Shown here piece after piece: positions 26,697 to 34,854 of a stretch of 64,000 nucleotides of DNA. Under the pieces are notes generated by a model. The model had not been told where the DNA came from, made no database searches, and saw only the letters and a program-made list of their open reading frames with translations. The stretch covers positions 358,657-422,656 of the forward strand of contig CAVTJX010000015.1 in the NCBI GenBank assembly GCA_963735175.1, read 5' to 3'. A program made the translations under genes and the position numbers. The number at the start of each line of letters is the position of its first letter. Within the stretch, counting starts at the first letter, position 1. This DNA is from CAVTJX01 sp963735175. Lineage in GTDB: Bacteria; Electryoneota; RPQS01.

Positions 26697-28163
26697 GTGA
26701 AAAGTTCCATCTACCATAGAACCCTGAACAATGCCGCGATCCTGAGCGGCGGCGCGGCCCTCGAAATGGGGCTGCAGTTCGCGTTCGTGCTCATCGCGGG
26801 CCGCCAGCTCGGGCCGGCGGAATTCGGCTATTACGGCTATCTGCTCTCGATTCTGACGCTGGTGCTGGTAATCGCCCATTTCGGGCTGCAAGTGGTAATG
26901 GTGCGGGAGATCGCGCGCCCCGCCCCGCCCGGTGTGCAGCGCCAACGCGACACCGCGATCTTCGCCGCCACTTTCCGAATCCGCGGGGGATTCTCCTGGC
27001 TGGCCTTGCTCGTGGCGTTGGCGGTGGCCGCGCTCGCGCCCCTCAATCCCGTACATCGCTGGGCGGCGACGCTGATGTTCGCCTATTTGCTGTTCGTGCC
27101 GTTTGACCTTTCGCCGCTCCTCGATGCCTACAAGTTATCGCGCTGGGATGTGCCGGGACGGCTTGCCGGGCGCACCGTGGGACTGCTGGCCGTCATCGTC
27201 TTTTGGCAAACACACAATCTGAATGTGGCCAATGTGGCATTGGCATCGACTTTGGCGATGCTCGTCAACGTCGCAATCGGCTGGATTGTCGGTCACCATC
27301 TGAAGCTCCCCCTGCGCCCGTTGGCCCCCACCGCCGAGACCGCGCGGCTGCTGCGGATCTGTGCGCCGATCACCTGGGCCACACTGATGACTACGGTTTA
27401 TCTTTACAGCCAGACGATGCTCGTGCAGTGGCTGTCTGTGGAACTTCAGACCGGGTATTACGCCCTCGCCAACCGCCTGTTCTCGCCGGTGCTACTGTTT
27501 AAAGGTATCATCTACCGGCTGCTGCTGCCGCTGCTTTCGGAAGCCGGCACCGATCGCGCCGCGTTCACCGCGCGTCTGGAGCGTGTGATCCCGGTCTTTG
27601 CGCTGCTCTTCATGCCGCTCTCGGCGCTCGGAATTCCCGCGATTGGTATTGTGCTGGTGCCGTTTTTCGGGGCGGAATACGCTGGCGCGGTCTTGCCGTT
27701 GCAGATTCTCCTCAGTCATGTCTTCATCACCGGCGTCGGCTCCATCTGCGGTTCGGCGCTTTTCGCGCTGGGCTTTCAGCGCGCCTATACGGTCAGCTTG
27801 ACCGTTGCCTGCGTGGTGGCCATTGGCAGCGGCTGGCTCCTGATTCCTCCATACGGGGCCGTTGGTGCGGCGTGGTCCGCCTGGCTGGCTGAAATGGTCA
27901 GCCTGGCGATCCTGCTGCCAGCGTTCCTCCGGCAATTGCGGCCCCGAGTGGTCCCGCGGCTACTGCGCATTGGCCTGAGTTCCGCTGCCGGACCGGGATT
28001 ATTCTACCTCCTGCGGCCCCTGCTGCCCGATCTGCTCTCCTTCACCGCCGCCCTGCTCGCGATTCTGCTCGGACTGTGGCTGACCGGCGAAATCTCTCGC
28101 GAGCGGTTGCAGGCCCTGCGCAGCCTGAGTCCAGCCTCCCCGGACAGCAACCCGACGCGCTGA
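26697..28163 (+). CDS. Wzx-like polysaccharide flippase (MATE/MVF-type membrane protein)
   Basis: This 488-residue protein has a GTG start and about 12-14 hydrophobic helices, with the opening NNAAILSGGAALEMGLQFAFV and RQLGPAEFGYYGYLLS typical of polysaccharide biosynthesis export proteins. No nucleotide-binding motif is present. Such proteins flip lipid-linked saccharides across the inner membrane. The nearby Gfo/Idh/MocA dehydrogenase and, further away, lpxB and glycosyltransferases are consistent with envelope sugar assembly, but the substrate cannot be assigned. Confidence 0.85.
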   Translation: MKSSIYHRTLNNAAILSGGAALEMGLQFAFVLIAGRQLGPAEFGYYGYLLSILTLVLVIAHFGLQVVMVREIARPAPPGVQRQRDTAIFAATFRIRGGFSWLALLVALAVAALAPLNPVHRWAATLMFAYLLFVPFDLSPLLDAYKLSRWDVPGRLAGRTVGLLAVIVFWQTHNLNVANVALASTLAMLVNVAIGWIVGHHLKLPLRPLAPTAETARLLRICAPITWATLMTTVYLYSQTMLVQWLSVELQTGYYALANRLFSPVLLFKGIIYRLLLPLLSEAGTDRAAFTARLERVIPVFALLFMPLSALGIPAIGIVLVPFFGAEYAGAVLPLQILLSHVFITGVGSICGSALFALGFQRAYTVSLTVACVVAIGSGWLLIPPYGAVGAAWSAWLAEMVSLAILLPAFLRQLRPRVVPRLLRIGLSSAAGPGLFYLLRPLLPDLLSFTAALLAILLGLWLTGEISRERLQALRSLSPASPDSNPTR

Positions 28164-28256
28164 TCGATCTCCACGCTCCCATGTTCATTTCGCTTACCTG
28201 CTTGATTTTCTGGAGTATCGTGTGTATTTTGAAGGATCTTTAAGCTTTCAAACTCC

Positions 28257-28490
28257 ATGAAAAACCCTCATTTTGACCGCTTGGCTAACTGGCGGCGCAA
28301 CCGCCGTTTGCGGAATATCACCGCCGCCATTGCCGGAATCGCGTTTCTGGCCGGATTGCTGATCGGCCTCGACCCGGTGGTCAGCGGTACCGCCTTCCGC
28401 CTCGAGCCTGTGCTCATCGTCGCCCTCATCTTTTTCATCGCGGCCAGTGTGGCTGCTTATTATCACATGAGATCCCTGACCCGTGAGTAA
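28257..28490 (+). CDS. Small two-helix membrane protein
   Basis: This 77-residue protein has a basic N-terminal segment (RLANWRRNRRLRN) and two hydrophobic helices (about 21-37 and 52-69). I do not recognise the family. It overlaps the next gene by eight bases (GTGAGTAA), so translation may be coupled to the oxidoreductase. No clear ribosome site precedes it. It could be a membrane anchor or a structural protein; function is unknown. Confidence 0.6.
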   Translation: MKNPHFDRLANWRRNRRLRNITAAIAGIAFLAGLLIGLDPVVSGTAFRLEPVLIVALIFFIAASVAAYYHMRSLTRE

Positions 28491-29481
28491 TCTTCGTATT
28501 GGCCTCATTGGGGCCGGCTACCTCGGCACCATCCATGCCCGCCTCCTTGCCTCCCAGCCCATCGTCTGGTCCGGAGTGTACGATCTGGATCCGGCCCGCT
28601 CACAAAAAGCCGCCACTGACTTCGGCGGTAAAGCCGTGATTGGCATGGACGACCTCATCGCCCAAAGCGACGCCCTGATCGTTGCCTCCGCCACGACTTC
28701 GCACTTTGCCATCGGCAAGCGCGTGCTGGAAGCGGGGAAACATTTGTTTCTTGAAAAGCCCATCACCACCACGCCCGAAGAGGGTGAGGAGCTGGTGGTC
28801 CTTGCCCGCAAGAAGCAGCTCAAGCTGCAAGTCGGGCACGTGGAACGCTTCAACCGCGCGTTTCGCAGTCTCGGCACGGATCATCCGCGGCCGCAGTTTG
28901 TGGAAGCGCACCGCCTGTCGCAGTTCCGCCCGCGCGGCACGGATGTGGCGGTGGTGCTCGATCTGATGATCCACGACCTCGATTTGATTCTCACGCTCAT
29001 CGGCGAATACCCGAGCGCGGTGGATGCTTCGGGTGTGGCCGTGATTTCCGAAGGTGTGGACATCGCCAATGCGCGTTTGACGTTTCCCTCGGGCGCGGTG
29101 GCCAACGTGACGGCGAGCCGCATCAGCGCCAATCCCATGCGCAAGCTGCGGATGTTCGCCGCCGACAGTTACATCTCCCTCGATTTCGCCACGGGCGGCA
29201 CACAGGTCTTCCGCATTGCGGGCCCCGGCGAAGAAAATGTACCGGGCACGACGAGCCTCGGCGAAATTGAGAAGGCCGCAGTCAAGCGCCACATCCTGTT
29301 CGCCTCGCCCTCGGCTGCGGAAGGCAACGCGATTCAAATGGAACAGCAGGGCTTCTTTACCGCCATCGAGACCAACACCCCGCCCCCCGTCACCGGCGAC
29401 GCGGGTCTGGCCGCGCTGCGCCTGGCAACGGAGATTCTGAAGAAGATCGGCGCCACGGAAGTGGCGACGGGCCGCGACTAA
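28483..29481 (+). CDS. Gfo/Idh/MocA-family NAD(P)-dependent oxidoreductase
   Basis: This 332-residue protein has a GTG start. The Rossmann motif is IGLIGAGYLGTIHARLL at the N terminus, followed by the family signature FLEKPITTTPEEGEEL (EKP) and GHVERFN. The C-terminal half has the substrate-binding beta sheet (DVAVVLDLMIHDLDLI, DASGVAVISEGVDIANARL). These enzymes oxidise or reduce sugars and cyclitols. In many FCB genomes a close homologue sits beside lpxB and other lipid A genes, which fits the lpxB gene two kilobases away, but this role is inferred. Confidence 0.88.
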   Translation: MSNLRIGLIGAGYLGTIHARLLASQPIVWSGVYDLDPARSQKAATDFGGKAVIGMDDLIAQSDALIVASATTSHFAIGKRVLEAGKHLFLEKPITTTPEEGEELVVLARKKQLKLQVGHVERFNRAFRSLGTDHPRPQFVEAHRLSQFRPRGTDVAVVLDLMIHDLDLILTLIGEYPSAVDASGVAVISEGVDIANARLTFPSGAVANVTASRISANPMRKLRMFAADSYISLDFATGGTQVFRIAGPGEENVPGTTSLGEIEKAAVKRHILFASPSAAEGNAIQMEQQGFFTAIETNTPPPVTGDAGLAALRLATEILKKIGATEVATGRD

Positions 29482-29526
29482 TCTCGATTCGCGACCGAGA
29501 AACTCGTTGACGATCGCGGCGGCGAA

Positions 29527-29567
29527 TCTCACTCTCGTACGCTGTACCAACTCTCACTCTCGTACGC
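29527..29567. repeat. Two direct 16-bp repeats
   Basis: The unit TCTCACTCTCGTACGC occurs at 29527-29542 and 29552-29567, a 25-base period, just downstream of the oxidoreductase stop. Confidence 0.75.
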
Positions 29568-29570
29568 GGT

Positions 29571-29590
29571 GCGGACTCTCCAGAGTCCGC
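29571..29590. repeat. Perfect hairpin, first of a pair
   Basis: Arms GCGGACTCT and AGAGTCCGC enclose CC. A sister hairpin with the same plan lies 55 bases on at 29645. Confidence 0.75.
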
Positions 29591-29644
29591 CCTCCGCTTT
29601 ATTGCCACATTCACAGGCGTCCTAAATTTCGCATTGCCAAGACG

Positions 29645-29664
29645 GCGGCCTCTGGAGAGGCCGC
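29645..29664. repeat. Perfect hairpin, second of a pair
   Basis: Arms GCGGCCTCT and AGAGGCCGC enclose GG. It differs from the hairpin at 29571 by compensating changes and lies 27 bases before the next start codon. Confidence 0.75.
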
Positions 29665-29690
29665 ACGGCGAAGAATTTAGAGACGACATC

Positions 29691-30170
29691 ATGGCTGCTG
29701 ATTCCACCATGTCCACCGATACCAAGCCCTACCGCAAAGTCGGCGGTTTCCTGCTCTTCTTTGTGTATCTGCTCGCCGTCGGCACAGTGATCTCCGTGGT
29801 GATGGATGTGCAGGCGCTGGCCGCGGGCCGGGATCTGCTGGGCGTGAGCATCAACCTGATGCAGTCGGCGGCGTGGTGGGTAGCCCTCGTGCTGATTCTC
29901 AAGCTGGATTGGCGGGGTATTCGCCTCGCGCGCGTGCTGCTGGCCCTCGGTATCGTCATTGGGCTGGGCTGGGCGGGTTACGGGCTTGTAACATCCCGAC
30001 CCGTTCAGGATACCGTCGGCATGTTCGGCGTCGCCGCGATTGATGCACTGTGGCTGATCTACCTGCGCATGTCGCAGCGCGTGAACTATTTTGCGGTGTG
30101 GCATCACCGCCCAACCGGGACGGCTTATCGCCCGGATGAAGACCCCGAAATCACCGCGCGCCGCGTGTAA
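29691..30170 (+). CDS. Four-helix membrane protein, possibly DUF2569-like
   Basis: This protein has about 159 residues from the ATG at 29691. After a short polar start (KPYRKVGGF) come hydrophobic helices at about 19-39, 54-70, 82-100 and 108-124. The KPYRKVGG-type opening followed by four helices resembles DUF2569, but this is a shape-level match only. No catalytic residues are visible. A ribosome site is weak. It is followed by a repeat-rich gap of 222 bases. Confidence 0.6.
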   Translation: MAADSTMSTDTKPYRKVGGFLLFFVYLLAVGTVISVVMDVQALAAGRDLLGVSINLMQSAAWWVALVLILKLDWRGIRLARVLLALGIVIGLGWAGYGLVTSRPVQDTVGMFGVAAIDALWLIYLRMSQRVNYFAVWHHRPTGTAYRPDEDPEITARRV

Positions 30171-30209
30171 CACCTCACCTGCGTGGGTGGAATTCCCCGC
30201 CGCTGTAGC

Positions 30210-30283
30210 GCCCGGCTTGCCGGGCTCTTCCCATCCCGCACAGAGCGGCCATCGGCATGAAGCGGCGGGACAGAGCCCGCCGC
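30210..30283. repeat. Two intergenic hairpins
   Basis: The first pairs GCCCGG with CCGGGC at 30210-30225. The second pairs GCGGCGGG with CCCGCCGC at 30262-30283 and resembles the core at 8747. Neither has a U-tract. Confidence 0.55.
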
Positions 30284-30392
30284 CAAGGAAGACAATGAAC
30301 TCCGCGCGGGGATTCCGCTCCCCACGCGTTCCGCAAGGGCTGGCGCAAAGAGCCAGCGCCGAAACCAATCTGCACCTTACCCGGAGGCTGCC

Positions 30393-31157
30393 ATGCGACT
30401 GAGATTCTGCTCTGTTCTGGCTGTGGCGGTTGGGCTGATGGGTTTGCTGGTACTTTGCGCCAACGGATGGGCAAATCCAATCGCGATTCCTCCGTACGAT
30501 TTCCATGGCACGCTGCGGATTGACAACGATGCGGACTATCCCGGAGTGGTGTTTCTCTGGACGGTGAAAGCGGAATACGGGGATCATCGCATCAAGGCGG
30601 TCGATCCGACGCAATCCTTGCACTGGCAGTCGGGACTAACAAGTCCCTGGGTGATGCCGCAGGCGGTGTATGACTCGGTCTACGCCATGCTGCGAAGCGA
30701 TTCGGCGCCCCAGCCCGACTTCGTCGCATTTAACACCTTTCTGAAGCGAGACCCGCGCGTTCTGCGATCGAACGTCTACACACCGCGCATTGACATGGAA
30801 CGTAATTGGATGTGGTGCCGTGAGATTGAGGACGTGTTCCATATTGACCGCCTCGACAGCGCACATTTCAAGGTGACGCTCGTCAAGGCGGTGTATCACC
30901 TGCGGGACGGCACGATCAGTGAGGTCCGCTACTCGCCACCCCTGATCAATCGCCTTCTGCACCGCAGCGAAGTTATCCGTCCGCTGCCGTTGTTCAAGGG
31001 ATGGGTCCGGGTAGAGAATCCACTTGAAGCTATGCGTGCCCTGCCGCCACACAAGCGTTGGCTGCAACCCGGAGTTTACTATGCGGGCCTGTCCCTGCTC
31101 GCCTCACTCGCGTTTGCCACGGCAATCGTGATCCGTAATCGGCGGCGGCACGCATGA
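30393..31157 (+). CDS. Exported protein of unknown function with C-terminal membrane anchor
   Basis: This 254-residue protein has GGAGG before the ATG. It has a signal peptide (VLAVAVGLMGLLVLCANGWA), a roughly 190-residue extracytoplasmic region and one C-terminal membrane helix (AGLSLLASLAFATAIVI) followed by the basic tail RNRRRHA. The central part has no motif I recognise. The stop overlaps the start of the next gene (ATGA), so the two small membrane proteins are probably made together. Confidence 0.6.
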   Translation: MRLRFCSVLAVAVGLMGLLVLCANGWANPIAIPPYDFHGTLRIDNDADYPGVVFLWTVKAEYGDHRIKAVDPTQSLHWQSGLTSPWVMPQAVYDSVYAMLRSDSAPQPDFVAFNTFLKRDPRVLRSNVYTPRIDMERNWMWCREIEDVFHIDRLDSAHFKVTLVKAVYHLRDGTISEVRYSPPLINRLLHRSEVIRPLPLFKGWVRVENPLEAMRALPPHKRWLQPGVYYAGLSLLASLAFATAIVIRNRRRHA

Positions 31158-31466
31158 TTTATTTCCTATGGCTCTCCCTCGGTGTGGTCGTGGAAGGTGC
31201 AGTGCTGAAGCTCGTGCTGCGGCGCTCGCTGGCAATGACGGCGCTCTACGCGCTGCTCATCAACGGCATCACACATCCAGTGGCATGGTGGGCCGTGCAG
31301 TCCGGAACACTGGGTTGGTTGTTCGACGGAAATCCTCGTGGTTGTAGTGGAAACGGCGCTGCTTGCCACGGCCTTTGAAATTCCACTGCGCCATGCCGCC
31401 GTCTGGTCCTTCGCCGCCAACGCCATTAGTGCGGGCGCGGGACTGGTGCTGGCGGTTATTCTGTAA
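31154..31466 (+). CDS. Small hydrophobic membrane protein (one frameshift)
   Basis: This protein has about 104 residues after correcting a shift near 31330. The first frame gives WLSLGVVVEGAVLKLVLRR and GITHPVAWWAV; the second continues with VVETALLATAFEIPLRHA and a final hydrophobic stretch to TAA. Three to four membrane helices are expected. The family is unknown. Its start overlaps the stop of the upstream gene and it ends 25 bases before lpxB. Confidence 0.55.
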
Positions 31467-31491
31467 CTTTCAGTTTGAGAAGCTTGCAAAC

Positions 31492-32643
31492 TTGATAATT
31501 CGGCCTGTAATCTTCATCTCTGCCGGAGAGGCATCCGGGGACCTGCATGGGGCCGGAGTCGTGGCCGAACTCAGGCGGCTGTATCCCGAGGCCGCCCTGT
31601 TTGGCCTCGGGGGCGACCGCATGCAGGCGGCGGGGCTTGAATTACTGGAACATGCGAACCGGATGTCCTTCATGGGCTTTGCCGAGGTCATCCGGCACTT
31701 GCCCTTTATTATGCACGTCCGGCGGCGAGTCCTGAGCGAAATCCGGCGGCGCAATCCGGACCTTCTAATCTTCATTGATTATCCCGGCTTCCACTTCTCC
31801 ATTTTGCGGAAACTGGGGTTATATAATAGAGTTCAAAAGAGAAGCATTCTTTACTACATCCCGCCGCAGGTCTGGGCGTGGAAGGCCAAGCGGGCGGCAG
31901 AACTGGCGCGGATCGCCAGCCATATCGCCGTGATCTTCCCCTTTGAACTGCCGATCTACGAACAGTTACATGTGCCCGCGAGTTTCGTCGGCCATCCGTT
32001 GCTCGACGAAATCGGCGACCTGTTGCCGCGCGGACAGTTTCTCAAGAGCCTCGGCCTCGAACCCGACGACCGCGTGGTGGGCCTGTTTCCCGGTTCGCGC
32101 AAGCAGGAGATCCGCCGGCATCTGCCGGTGCTCGTGGAAACTGTGCGCGTGCTGCGCAGTTTTCAACCGCAGCTCAAGTTTATTCTGGCCGAATCGCCGC
32201 ACGTGCCCGCCGCGCTCTACGACCGCATCTTAGGCGACAGCGTGGGCATCGCCCGCATCCGCGGCCAGAGTCATGCGATCTTTGCGCACGCCAACGCATC
32301 GCTCGTCAAGTCCGGCTCCTCCACGATCGAGGCGGCCTACTTCGGCAATCCGTTTGTCGTCTATTACAAAGCCGCGCCGCTCTCTTATGCGATTGGCAAG
32401 CGCATCGTGAAGGTGCCGTTTATTGCGATGGCGAATCTGCTGGCCGGCGAGGAAGTGGTGAAGGAACTGATTCAGGACGATGCGAATCCTGAGAATTTAG
32501 CGGCGGCCATCCTGCCGCTGTTGAATGTTCCGGCGGAGATCGAGGCTTGCCGCGCACGCTTGAAGAAAGTCCGTGCCCAACTGGGCGAACCCGGCGCAGC
32601 CAAGCGCGTCGCGGAGATTGCGGCGAGGCTTTTGAATTCCTGA
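31492..32643 (+). CDS. lpxB: Lipid-A-disaccharide synthase
   Basis: This GT19 enzyme joins UDP-diacylglucosamine and lipid X to make the lipid A disaccharide at the inner membrane. Motifs are ISAGEASGDLHGA near the start, GLGGDRMQAAG, FIDYPGFHFSIL, YYIPPQVWAWK, FVGHPLLDE, GLFPGSRKQEIRRH and KSGSSTIEAAYFGNP. The likely start is a TTG at 31492, since the conserved region begins within eight residues and no ATG or GTG is suitably placed. Its presence shows that the organism has, or had, an outer membrane with lipid A. Confidence 0.93.
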   Translation: MIIRPVIFISAGEASGDLHGAGVVAELRRLYPEAALFGLGGDRMQAAGLELLEHANRMSFMGFAEVIRHLPFIMHVRRRVLSEIRRRNPDLLIFIDYPGFHFSILRKLGLYNRVQKRSILYYIPPQVWAWKAKRAAELARIASHIAVIFPFELPIYEQLHVPASFVGHPLLDEIGDLLPRGQFLKSLGLEPDDRVVGLFPGSRKQEIRRHLPVLVETVRVLRSFQPQLKFILAESPHVPAALYDRILGDSVGIARIRGQSHAIFAHANASLVKSGSSTIEAAYFGNPFVVYYKAAPLSYAIGKRIVKVPFIAMANLLAGEEVVKELIQDDANPENLAAAILPLLNVPAEIEACRARLKKVRAQLGEPGAAKRVAEIAARLLNS

Positions 32644-32818
32644 AGCTCTGCACGATTTGCATCGTTTGCGCAGGATTCTCACTTCTGATGGCCCTTGACC
32701 ACTCCGATTGTTTGGCCTAAGTATATATAATTCAATGTTTACGACTGACTAAAGGCGAGGACTGTCCGGGTACAGGATTTGCCCAAGCGCTATTGGATAT
32801 TCCTTCTGAGCTTCTGTT

Positions 32819-33662
32819 TTGCTGCAACACACCTTCTGCCACATCCCTCGTATTACATGTGCCACCGAGGCCGAGCTTTGGGCGGCGGGGGTGCAGACGT
32901 GGCAGGATGCCCTGCAGCGCGCCGAACTGCCCGTCAAACGCATCGGCCGGAACTCGCTGCAGCAGCCGATGGAGGAATCCCAGCGGCAGCTTGACGCCGG
33001 GAATTGCCGCTACTTCGCGGCCCATCTGCCGTCGAATCTGCACTGGAGGCTGTTTCCCGACTTCCGCGACCGCGCGGCCTTTCTTGACATCGAAACCACG
33101 GGGCTGTCGGGCGGCAGTGACACCGTCACCAGCATCGCCCTCTACGACGGCCGCACGATCCGCACCTACGTGCAAGGGCAAAACCTTGCTGATTTTGGCC
33201 GCGACGTGCGCGACTACGACGTGCTGGTTACGTACAACGGCAAATGCTTTGACATCCCGTTTCTGAAAACCAGTTTGAACCTTTCCTTCGATCAGGTGCA
33301 TATAGATTTGAGGTATGTCCTGCGTAGGCTGGGCTACCAGGGTGGTTTAAAAGGGTGTGAAAAACAGCTCGGGATCGACCGCGATGAGCTGGACGGTGTG
33401 GACGGATTCATGGCGGTGCAGCTTCTGGTGGCAGTACCGTGATCATCATGATCGGCGCGCCCTCGAAACGCTCCTCAGCTACAATATTCAGGACGTGCTC
33501 AATTTGGAAACACTGCTGGTCATGGCGTATAACCGGGAACTGCTGGCCACACCCTTCGCGGCAGCCCGCACGCTTCCGCTGCCGGTGCTGCCCCCGAATC
33601 CATACGCACCCGACACGGCCATCATCCGCAACCTGTTAAACCGTGTCCCACGCTACGCGTAG
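32819..33662 (+). CDS. YprB-like ribonuclease H-fold exonuclease (one frameshift)
   Basis: Corrected length is about 280 residues. It starts at a TTG (MLQHTFCHIP) as expected for the family and has the exonuclease motif AFLDIETTGLSGG, a second acidic motif VTYNGKCFDIPFL, and the third, YNIQDVLNLETLL, in the DnaQ/RNase H-like fold. A shift near 33430 separates the last part. These proteins are predicted 3'-5' exonucleases acting on DNA or RNA; the substrate is unknown. Confidence 0.8.
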
Positions 33663-33754
33663 GCGTGAGGTCCGGGATTGTTGCTGTTTTCTGAACGTTG
33701 CACTCATCATTTATTAATTTTACTTTCGTATCTTTGTCTGGAATCGGAGGTTTT

Positions 33755-34165
33755 GTGAAACACATCCGAATTGCGCTTTTGGTGGCGCTGTTGCTGGCGG
33801 TCTTTCCGACCGCTCAGGCCATTGCCTGTCAGGAAGCGGAGTGCCAGGCTTGTCCGCAGATGGAAGGCACCTGTCAGACCGTGCATCTTACGACCTTGGT
33901 GGGCGATGTGTCCGCGATGGGCATTCGCACTCTGGCGACGGGTTTGAAATACGGCGCGCACATGTTCGCTGCCCTGCCCGATGAAGTGCGGCACCAGGTG
34001 GCGCTCGCTTCGCCGCAGGTGCGTTCTTCGGTCCACACCGTAGCCAACCGCGCCGGGGACATGGTTCAGCAACTTTCCGTTGAGGTGACCTCGCTATCGC
34101 TTCAGCTTTTACGCAACGTCTTCTCTTCGTTCTGGGCTTTCGTCTCGGGCCTCTTGCTCTCCTGA
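33755..34165 (+). CDS. Small secreted cysteine-containing protein
   Basis: This 136-residue protein starts at a GTG at 33755 with CGGAGG before it. The signal peptide is clear (HIRIALLVALLLAVFPTAQA). The mature part starts with a cysteine cluster (CQEAECQACPQMEGTC) and is otherwise helical and Cys-free. The cluster could bind metal or form disulfides. I do not recognise the family. Its three-prime end overlaps the presumed start of the acyltransferase. Confidence 0.55.
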   Translation: MKHIRIALLVALLLAVFPTAQAIACQEAECQACPQMEGTCQTVHLTTLVGDVSAMGIRTLATGLKYGAHMFAALPDEVRHQVALASPQVRSSVHTVANRAGDMVQQLSVEVTSLSLQLLRNVFSSFWAFVSGLLLS

Positions 34166-34757
34166 TCCTCGGCTGCACGTGGCGCGTGCGCGTACGCGGC
34201 GTGGATGCCATTAACGGCATTCGCGGCCGGCGAGCCGCTCGTCATGATCACCTGGCATGGCCGCATGATCGTTCCCGGTCTGGTTCGCGCGGCGCTGGAA
34301 GATCGTGGCGATGATCAGTCAGCATCGCGATGGCGAAATGGTCTCGCGGCTCGTTAAGCAGCTCGGCTACGAAACCGTGCGCGGCAGTTCCACCCGTGGC
34401 GGCGCCCCGGCAACGCTGGAAATGCTCGACCGCATCCGCGCCAACCAGCCCGCCGCCATGATCTGCGACGGCCCCCGCGGCCCGATCTACGAAATGAAAC
34501 CGGGTGCGCCCTTTCTGGCCATCACCTCCGGCGCCACGGTCGTTCCCACCACCTTTGCCGCCGAGCGGGCGTGGACCTTCCATTCCTGGGATCGTTTTCA
34601 AGTTCCTAAACCCTTCTCGCGCGTGCATCTTTTATGGGGCGATCCCATCGAACCGCCTTCTGATCCGGCCGCGCTGGAAGAGTTCACGCAGCGCCTGCAA
34701 GACGCCTTAAACGCTCTGACCGCGCAGGCCGACGCCCGCGCGCACCGCTCGGTAGTC
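34100..34757 (+). CDS. DUF374-type lysophospholipid acyltransferase-like protein (frameshifted)
   Basis: The coordinates are approximate. Joining three frames gives an N-terminal hydrophobic segment (VLGFRLGPLALLILGCTW), the active-site-like ITWHGRMIVPGLV, then MISQHRDGEMVSRLVKQLG, a STRGGAPATLEML segment and the acceptor-site motif CDGPRGP. This matches the DUF374/LPLAT family, which transfers acyl chains to lipid A or phospholipid precursors. Shifts lie near 34213 and 34290, and the true stop is blurred near 34755. No clear start codon was found; it probably lies inside the end of the upstream gene. Confidence 0.7.
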
Positions 34758-34814
34758 TATCCCCTTTGCCTCATTGAGATCGGGCGGCCCATCAGCCGCC
34801 CCTCTTCACTTCTT

Positions 34815-34842
34815 TCTGACTCGGATTTCGAATTTCGAATTT
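34815..34842. repeat. Dispersed TCGGATTTCGAATTT repeat, copy 2
   Basis: It lies 12 bases before the PHP-glycosyltransferase start. The same sequence recurs at 38046-38074 and, inverted and expanded, at 18851-18888. Confidence 0.75.
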
Positions 34843-34854
34843 ATCTTGGTCCCC

